Shown here: positions 58,883-64,000 of the stretch, piece after piece
Position numbering within the stretch: the stretch's first letter is position 1
Layout of the letters: each line of letters begins with the position of its first letter
NCBI RefSeq assembly: GCF_015351235.1
Contig: NZ_JADKSJ010000002.1
Coordinates: forward strand, 496,001-560,000
Length of the DNA stretch: 64,000 nucleotides
Direction: 5' to 3'
Source: Plantibacter sp. VKM Ac-2880
GTDB taxonomy: Bacteria; Actinomycetota; Actinomycetes; Actinomycetales; Microbacteriaceae
The notes under the pieces: model-generated
Told to the model about the DNA's origin: nothing
Database searches by the model: none
Seen by the model: only the letters and a program-made list of their open reading frames with translations
Made by a program: the position numbers and the translations under genes

Positions 58883-59458
58883 ATGACGACCGACACGCCA
58901 CGACGCCTCACCCCGGACCTCGTCGAGCTGAGCCTCCGCCGGGCGAAGCGACCGAGATCCATCCTCGCCGGACCGTACGGACACCCGCTGCACGCCGTGG
59001 TGGTGACCGTGCCGATCGGGGCGTGGACGGCGAGCCTCGTCTTCGACCTGGCCACCCGCTTCGTCGCCAAGCCGGCCTCGTTCGCCCGCGGTGCGAGCTG
59101 GCTCGTGGGCATCGGCCTCGTCGGTGCCGCCGGTGCCGGGTCGCTCGGCCTCCTCGACCTCCGCACCATCGATCGCGGCACGCCCGCCCGGCGCATCGCC
59201 CTCACGCACCTCACCGCGAACGTCGCGGCGTCGTCCCTGTTCGCCGGGAGTCTCCTCGTGCGGTCGCGGTCGCGGCACCACCGGGCCGGGGTCGCGGGGG
59301 TGCTCCTGAGTCTCGTCGGCTACGGCCTCGTCGGCCTGTCCGGTGTGCTCGGCGGTGAGCTCACCTACCGCTATGGCGTCCGGGTGGCCGACGAGGACAC
59401 TCAGCGCAGCGGCTTCGCGCAGACCGGGGAGGCGATCACGCCAACGGACGGCCGGTGA
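58883..59458 (+). CDS. DUF2231 membrane protein
   Basis: A 191-residue protein with four hydrophobic helices and the DUF2231 motif GHPLHAVVVTVPIGAWTAS near residue 33, where conserved histidines sit at the membrane edge, as in a possible haem or metal site. SGVLGGELTYRYGVRV near 155 is the second family motif. Function unknown. TAGCGT and exactly six bases precede the ATG, so a leaderless mRNA is likely. It overlaps the convergent gene by 23 bases. Confidence 0.88.
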   Translation: MTTDTPRRLTPDLVELSLRRAKRPRSILAGPYGHPLHAVVVTVPIGAWTASLVFDLATRFVAKPASFARGASWLVGIGLVGAAGAGSLGLLDLRTIDRGTPARRIALTHLTANVAASSLFAGSLLVRSRSRHHRAGVAGVLLSLVGYGLVGLSGVLGGELTYRYGVRVADEDTQRSGFAQTGEAITPTDGR

Positions 59459-60083
59459 TCAGGAAGCCCACCAGGACCGCACCGATCACGGTGATCGGAT
59501 TGCAGACCGCTGACACGAGGGCGGCCGCCAGGTACTGCCAGCGGTGCTTTCGAAGCACTACCGGACGCCGGAGCAACACCACCACCGCGAGGCCGACCTG
59601 CACCAGACCGACCAGGAGCACGACCGGTGTCGGTGCGACGACGAACAGGGCACCGGCCGCCACGATGAGCGTCGGCGTGAGGACCCCGATCACGATGCGC
59701 TCGCGCCGGTAGGACCGCATCGGTCCGACGGTTGCCGTGATTGGAGTGTCGGCGGCGCCGACCCCGGGATCGGTGTCGAGGGCGGTGGGTGTCGCAGCGG
59801 CCGGTTGAGCACGCATGCGGGAGAGCACCGGCCGCAGCATCGAGACCCCTCCACCGGCGATCATGACGCACACGACGACGATCCCGAGCACCACCGGGCC
59901 GGTTCCGTCCCCCGTGCTGCCGACCTCCGCCGTGAGGTCGATCCCGCCGAAGAGCAACGTCCCGAGGCAGATCACCGCAGCGGCCGCTCCGCCGACGGCC
60001 AACACGGCGCCGGCGGCGAGCGTCAGGACCTCTCGCCACAGCGGGACGGACACGGTCGATCCGGTGATACCGCGTCTGCCCAT
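59436..60083 (-). CDS. Hypothetical four-helix membrane protein
   Basis: A 215-residue protein with hydrophobic segments near residues 20-45, 65-85, 133-175 (two helices) and 185-212. No family is recognised. A polar central loop (about 88-130) is rich in Ala, Thr and Pro. TAGGGT and then six bases precede the ATG at 60083, again suggesting leaderless transcription. No functional clue from neighbours. Confidence 0.65.
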   Translation of the reverse strand: MGRRGITGSTVSVPLWREVLTLAAGAVLAVGGAAAAVICLGTLLFGGIDLTAEVGSTGDGTGPVVLGIVVVCVMIAGGGVSMLRPVLSRMRAQPAAATPTALDTDPGVGAADTPITATVGPMRSYRRERIVIGVLTPTLIVAAGALFVVAPTPVVLLVGLVQVGLAVVVLLRRPVVLRKHRWQYLAAALVSAVCNPITVIGAVLVGFLITGRPLA

Positions 60084-60194
60084 GCGGCCACCCTACCGAG
60101 GCGGGTGACGCCTGATCACCACCGCAGTCGGCATGCAGCTTGCTCGGGTGAGCGAACGTCGGACCGGGGGTCGGGCCGACGTTCTGGGGGAACG

Positions 60195-60872
60195 ATGCGC
60201 GGACGCACGACCATGCTCACGATCGGGGTGCTGGCGCTCGCGCTCACCGGATGCACCGCCCCGCTGCCGCCCGCACCCGACGCCACCCAGGCCGTCGACG
60301 AGACGGTGACCACCAGCGACAGCGTGTGCGGTATGAAGACGGTGGAGACCACGGACACCCTCACCGCCGCGCCGACGAACCAGTGGGAGCTCGTCGGAGC
60401 CATCGCCGTGACCGCCGAGAACAGCAACGGCGGCCCGTTCGTCGTCCGAGCCGGCGAACGGTACTGCTTTGCGCGCACGGCGTACGGAGCCCTGGCCGCC
60501 GCGGTCAACTACACCGCGTTCGCCTCCGAGACCGACCCGGAGGTGCTCGCCGGACTCGTCCCGATGCTCGTCGCCCCAGGGCCCGGGCGTGACGCTGCGC
60601 TCGCGACGCCCACCGCCCTCCCCAACGGTGCGCTCGGGTCACCCCAGGTCGCCGGCTTCGCGATCGACGCGTACGACGCCGACACGGCCATCGTCGACCT
60701 CGTCTGGGTCGACGCCGACCAGGGCGACGCGTTCGTCAGCTCCCCCGTCGCACTGCAGTGGGTCGAGGGTGACTGGAAGGTCGTCCTCGACGATCGGGCG
60801 CAGTCCCCACTCCCGGCGGCGGTCATCGACTCCCTCGACGGCTACCTACCCTGGTCGGACGACTCGCGCTGA
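60195..60872 (+). CDS. Putative lipoprotein of unknown function
   Basis: A 225-residue protein with a short lipoprotein signal (RTTMLTIGVLALALTGC, lipobox LTGC at Cys 20). The mature part has two cysteines near residues 45 and 90 that could pair, and a segment YCFARTAYGALAAAVNYTAF resembling accessory proteins of actinobacterial secretion or conjugation loci, though no such genes are nearby. The C-terminal LQWVEGDWKVVLDD is a strand pair typical of NTF2-like or DUF4878-like folds. GGGGG lies close before the ATG. Confidence 0.65.
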   Translation: MRGRTTMLTIGVLALALTGCTAPLPPAPDATQAVDETVTTSDSVCGMKTVETTDTLTAAPTNQWELVGAIAVTAENSNGGPFVVRAGERYCFARTAYGALAAAVNYTAFASETDPEVLAGLVPMLVAPGPGRDAALATPTALPNGALGSPQVAGFAIDAYDADTAIVDLVWVDADQGDAFVSSPVALQWVEGDWKVVLDDRAQSPLPAAVIDSLDGYLPWSDDSR

Positions 60873-60903
60873 CCGCGCCGGCGGCCCGGGGTCTGCGCAC
60901 GAG

Positions 60904-62535
60904 TCAGCGTGCCGGGGGCAGCAGACCCAGTCGTCGAGCGGTGGCCAGGGCGTCCTCGCGGGAGTCGACGTCGAGCTTCCGGTAGACGTTCCGGAAGTGG
61001 AACTTCACCGTGTTCGCGGACACGTACAGCTCCAGCGCAATGTCCTGGCGGCTGCTCCCCGCGGCCGACAGCAGGAGGATCCGGCGCTCGGTCGCGGTGA
61101 GCTCCACGAGGTGGGCGCGCTCGGGCGTCGGCTCGGGGCTCGACGCCAGCATGCGGTCGATCCGGGTGTGCGTCTCGTTGGGGGTCATCGTGCCGAGCAG
61201 CTGGCGGAGGGGCGTCCGGGGTGCGACCACGAACGGCGTGAGCATCCCCGTCCGTGCCGTGGTCGCGATCGCCTGCGTGAGGTGCCGCCGACCGTCCTCG
61301 TCGGACGCGTCGGCGAGCGCCGAGGCGATGAGCAGGTCGGTCTGCGCACCCGCGTCGATGTTCACCTCCGCGAGCCCGGCCGTGGCGAGTTCGCGGGCGA
61401 GCGGTTTGCGATCGGTGAGGAGCGCGAGCCTCGACGCGACGGCGGCCGTGTAGGCGTTCCGGTCGCGGTCGTCGAGGAGGGCGTTCGCCTCGGTCGGGCG
61501 CTCGAGGGCAAGCAGGAGGGAGGCCTCCACCGCGTCGAGGAGCCGTTCCGCGCCGGCCTGACGCAGGCTGCGACCGGCGAACACACGGGTGCGTTCGATG
61601 ATCTGCAGCGCCGCCCGTCTGTCGCCCCAGAGGAGCGCGTACTGCGCCTGGGCGTAGGTGATGAACGGCGCCCAGGACCGCTCCCGGTTCACCTGCAGTT
61701 CGAGGGTCGCGAGGGCGGCCTGGGCGGCGGGTTGGTCCATGCGGGCGACCGCGATGAGCGCCCGGGCGATCGCCCCGGAGAGTCGGACGAGCGGCACCAT
61801 CCACCCGTGGGCACCGTCACCCTCGTCGTGCCGCTCGAGCCACCGCTCCGCCTCGACGATCTCGCCACGCACGGCGTTGAGCAGGGCGAGCTTGCCGGAG
61901 GCGTCCGGCCCGTTCCGGCCGTCCCAGGACTCGTGACGGAGTTCATAGGCTTCACGCAGCACCAGGCTCGCCTCGTGGTGGTCACCGACGAGCAGCTTCG
62001 TGATCCCCACCTGCAGGAGCGCGGTGGGCACCCTGGGGACGAACTCGTTCGGCTGGTGCACGCGGGCCCGTCGGGCGAGCTCCTCCGTGATCCTGGCGTA
62101 GTGCAGCGCCTGCTGATGTCGGCCGTGCACCCGGTAGGCGATCATGAACGCCGTCGCCGCGCTCAGGCTGGTCCGTGCACGCTCGGAGCGGGCACGGTCG
62201 CGGAGGTCGTCCGGATGGGTCGGGAGGTCGACCCGGCCTGCCGAGTGGTCGAGTCCGTCCGTCTCGCCGCGGATGTTGAGTCGGATCTCGCGAACGGCGA
62301 ACACGACCGGGTGGGCGGAGAGCATCCGCGCAGGGAGGGCGCGCAGCGCCCGGTCGAGCGCGGGCAGGTCGAGGGCGATGAGGATCCCCCACTCGTGCTC
62401 GATCACCGAGACGACGGTCTCCCAATCTTCGTCCTCGATGGCCGTCGCGAGGAGTCGGGTGACGGGGGCGACGTCTGCGGGGTGCAGGAACCCGGTCCCG
62501 AGGGAGGGAAAGTACCTATTCCGACCGATGTGCAC
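60904..62535 (-). CDS. LuxR-type regulator with TPR-like region
   Basis: A 543-residue regulator. Residues 30-450 are helical repeats of the MalT-type TPR kind with no AAA ATPase domain. The C-terminal LuxR HTH covers about 478-540: LTATERRILLLSAAGSSRQD, IALELYVSANTVKFHFRNVY. It looks like a truncated MalT/LAL regulator lacking the NTPase. A GTG at 62535 follows TAGGGT and six bases, so the message should be leaderless. It is divergent from the large secreted DUF11 protein and is a candidate regulator of it. Confidence 0.88.
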   Translation of the reverse strand: MHIGRNRYFPSLGTGFLHPADVAPVTRLLATAIEDEDWETVVSVIEHEWGILIALDLPALDRALRALPARMLSAHPVVFAVREIRLNIRGETDGLDHSAGRVDLPTHPDDLRDRARSERARTSLSAATAFMIAYRVHGRHQQALHYARITEELARRARVHQPNEFVPRVPTALLQVGITKLLVGDHHEASLVLREAYELRHESWDGRNGPDASGKLALLNAVRGEIVEAERWLERHDEGDGAHGWMVPLVRLSGAIARALIAVARMDQPAAQAALATLELQVNRERSWAPFITYAQAQYALLWGDRRAALQIIERTRVFAGRSLRQAGAERLLDAVEASLLLALERPTEANALLDDRDRNAYTAAVASRLALLTDRKPLARELATAGLAEVNIDAGAQTDLLIASALADASDEDGRRHLTQAIATTARTGMLTPFVVAPRTPLRQLLGTMTPNETHTRIDRMLASSPEPTPERAHLVELTATERRILLLSAAGSSRQDIALELYVSANTVKFHFRNVYRKLDVDSREDALATARRLGLLPPAR

Positions 62536-62546
62536 GCGTCCACCCT

Positions 62547-62561
62547 AGGTGACCCTCACCT
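62547..62561. promoter_or_regulatory. Palindrome AGGTGA-ccc-TCACCT at the LuxR promoter
   Basis: A perfect 15-base palindrome directly above the -10 element TAGGGT (62541-62546, minus strand) of the LuxR-type gene, in the gap shared with the DUF11 gene. LuxR regulators bind such short dyads, so autoregulation or joint control is plausible. Confidence 0.5.
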
Positions 62562-62646
62562 GTCGTGGAAGATCCGGGGCTGGATAGGGGGTGGTCTTTC
62601 CCCGATCCACCCCGAGAGCGGGCCGTCCACCGGTCTACTGATCGTC

Positions 62647-62688
62647 GGCCCCTCCTCTGGGGCCAGGTTTTCGGCGGGCGAACCGCCG
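62647..62688 (+). promoter_or_regulatory. Two leader hairpins upstream of the DUF11 protein gene
   Basis: GGCCCC-tcctct-GGGGCC (62647-62664), followed by AGGTTTTC, resembles a weak terminator. CGGCGG-gcgaa-CCGCCG (62672-62688) follows and ends six bases before the GGGGAGG ribosome-binding site. The pair could attenuate or stabilise the mRNA. I cannot match them to a known riboswitch. Confidence 0.35.
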
Positions 62689-62709
62689 CTTCACGGGGAG
62701 GCAACACAC

Positions 62710-64000
62710 ATGCAGCAGCACACGGCTCGAAGGCGCCATCGCGCGAGATGGCGGAACCGGTGGCAAGCACCGTCCGCCGGTCGCACCACCATGGGGATCA
62801 TCGGGGTGACCCTCCTGTCGGCGCTCTCGCTCGTCGGGGTGGGGTCGAGCGCACAGGCGCTCCCCGGCACCCCCGGAACCGCACAGACCGGTTCGGTCGT
62901 CTACTCGGAGGACTTCGAGAGCGGCACCGTCTCCCCCACCTCCCTCCAGGACTACGTCGGTGCGGACGGCGCCCGGTACACCTCCGACCCCTCCTGGCGC
63001 GACCAGACGCAGTGCAACGGCACCATCACGAGCTTCGCCTCCTCCGCCGAGCCCCTCTGCCTCGCCGCGACCGCCTCGGGTGAGGGCCGCACGCGGCAGC
63101 TCGCCTGGGCCCTTGGTGGCGGCGACACCACCAACCACGCCGTCAGCGCATGGACGTCCACGCAGACGCTGACGATGAACCCGCCGAACGCGGTCGAGTT
63201 CGCGACGGTCGACCCGATCGCCCTCGTCAGCGCGAACCGCTACCTCACGACCTCGGTCGACCTCGCCGCCGTCTCCTGCAACGCCTCGCAGCAGCCGATC
63301 CTGGAGTTCTTCCTCGCCGACGACCAGGGCACCGATCACTCGGTCGGCGCGATCAACGGCTGCACCGCTCCCGGCTCCCGGTCGGTCACCGCTCCCGCGA
63401 CCGGTGCAGCCGGGGCCGAGACCGTCCGCGTCGGCACCTACGTGTCGCCCGGGGCCGTCCTGCTCCCGGGAGCGACCGTCGGCATCGTCGCTCGGAACCT
63501 CACCGGTGGTGGCACCGCCGGCAATGACCACGCGTTCGACAACATCCAGGTGCTCGACGTCTCGCCGCAGCTCGACAAGTCCTTCAGCCCGGCCAGCGTC
63601 GTCGCCGGGGAGACTTCGACGCTGACGCTCACGGTCACGAACACCGACGAACTCGCTGCGAAGAACGGCTGGTCCTTCACGGACGCGCTGCCCGCCGGCC
63701 TGACCATCGCCGACGGAGACGCCTCGACCACCTGCCCCTCCGGCGTGGTCACCGCCCCCGAGGGCGGCACCTCGGTCGCCGTCACCGGGAACCTCAGCCA
63801 GGGCATGACGTCCTGTGCGATCACCGTCGAGGTCACCTCGCCGGTGGCAGGAACGTTCACGAACGGGCCCGACAACATCACGAGCGTGGGCCTCAACCCG
63901 CCAGCGGACGCCACGGTGGAGTTCGTGCCGCAGGCTCCCGCGATCACCGTCGTGAAGTCGGCGTCGCCGGTCGCGGCCGAGTACGCCGTCGGTGACGAGA
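62710..64000 (+). CDS. Large secreted surface protein with DUF11 repeats (N-terminal part)
   Basis: An open frame of 430 codons runs off the right edge. A long basic N-terminus (about 27 residues) and a hydrophobic core (IIGVTLLSALSLVGVG) form a secretion signal cleaved near SSAQA, residue 49. A jelly-roll-like domain (about 60-285) follows, with three cysteine pairs' worth of residues, then a DUF11 repeat (about 290-415, with LDKSFSPASVVAGETSTLTL) and the start of a second (ITVVKSASPVAAEYAVGDE). DUF11 repeats build long stalks of surface proteins, often with a C-terminal sortase signal. GGGGAGG lies nine bases before the ATG. Confidence 0.88.
   Translation, partial: MQQHTARRRHRARWRNRWQAPSAGRTTMGIIGVTLLSALSLVGVGSSAQALPGTPGTAQTGSVVYSEDFESGTVSPTSLQDYVGADGARYTSDPSWRDQTQCNGTITSFASSAEPLCLAATASGEGRTRQLAWALGGGDTTNHAVSAWTSTQTLTMNPPNAVEFATVDPIALVSANRYLTTSVDLAAVSCNASQQPILEFFLADDQGTDHSVGAINGCTAPGSRSVTAPATGAAGAETVRVGTYVSPGAVLLPGATVGIVARNLTGGGTAGNDHAFDNIQVLDVSPQLDKSFSPASVVAGETSTLTLTVTNTDELAAKNGWSFTDALPAGLTIADGDASTTCPSGVVTAPEGGTSVAVTGNLSQGMTSCAITVEVTSPVAGTFTNGPDNITSVGLNPPADATVEFVPQAPAITVVKSASPVAAEYAVGDE

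Noticed and set aside
1-64000. tRNA, rRNA or known riboswitch genes
   Set aside because: No cloverleaf-like or conserved riboswitch sequence was recognised in the short intergenic gaps by eye. A covariance-model search would be needed to exclude small RNAs.

Overview
The window is very GC-rich, densely packed DNA with GTG starts, many ATGA/GTGA-type overlaps and many promoters that appear to give leaderless transcripts. Gene content (DUF222-HNH endonuclease, DUF805, WYL regulators, Opp-type and CUT1-type sugar ABC transporters, GH32/GH36/GH42 enzymes, a Tat-exported levan fructotransferase-like enzyme) points to an actinobacterium, most likely a plant- or soil-associated Microbacteriaceae. 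This placement is inference from content, not from a marker gene. I recognise no rRNA, tRNA, phage, transposase or CRISPR, and no gene-free stretch exceeds 300 bases.

Region by region: 1-2.8 kb holds the end of a siderophore ABC transporter operon (binding protein, two FecCD permeases). 2.8-10.6 kb is housekeeping and accessory genes: an XRE/DUF2975 operon, small conserved proteins, a PPOX-fold protein, a MocR regulator divergent from a DMT exporter, PaiB, a second DMT exporter divergent from its TetR regulator, and an SDR. 10.6-26.7 kb is a glycan locus: a seven-gene operon (family 5 binding protein, OppB/C/D/F, GH36, GH42) divergent from a second GH36, then a GH2 beta-mannosidase divergent from a ROK regulator. 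Both divergent regions carry the same TTACCTAAGT operator-like word. The enzyme set fits galactosylated manno-oligosaccharides.

26.7-32.7 kb is mixed: homocysteine methyltransferase, MHS-family MFS transporter, intradiol-dioxygenase-like lipoprotein, squalene-cyclase-like protein, a small protein under a perfect actinobacterial LexA/SOS box, and a HAD phosphatase. 32.8-42.5 kb is a levan locus: atypical GH32, CUT1 ABC transporter, LacI, canonical GH32, Tat-exported levan-fructotransferase-like GH32, DUF1349. I infer that levan is converted outside the cell to a cyclic difructose, imported and split inside. 42.5-52 kb is mixed: WYL regulator and VOC protein, DUF805, a DUF222-HNH gene bracketed by a dispersed palindrome family that also forms a 28-bp tandem array, a BNR_4 protein, GNAT, AmtB with a GlnR-like site, and a DUF4188/MerR divergent pair.

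52-58.8 kb is a second fructoside locus: one reading frame encodes a LacI repressor fused to a PfkB fructokinase, divergent from a CUT1 transporter and a GH32, with two near-identical GCTGAATC(A/C)GTTCAGC operators between them. 58.8-64 kb holds DUF2231 and other membrane or lipoproteins, a LuxR-type TPR regulator and, running off the window, a large secreted DUF11-repeat surface protein.

Taken together, the window reads as three sugar-uptake loci, each with its own regulator family and operator (ROK, LacI, LacI-kinase fusion), embedded in small independently promoted genes.
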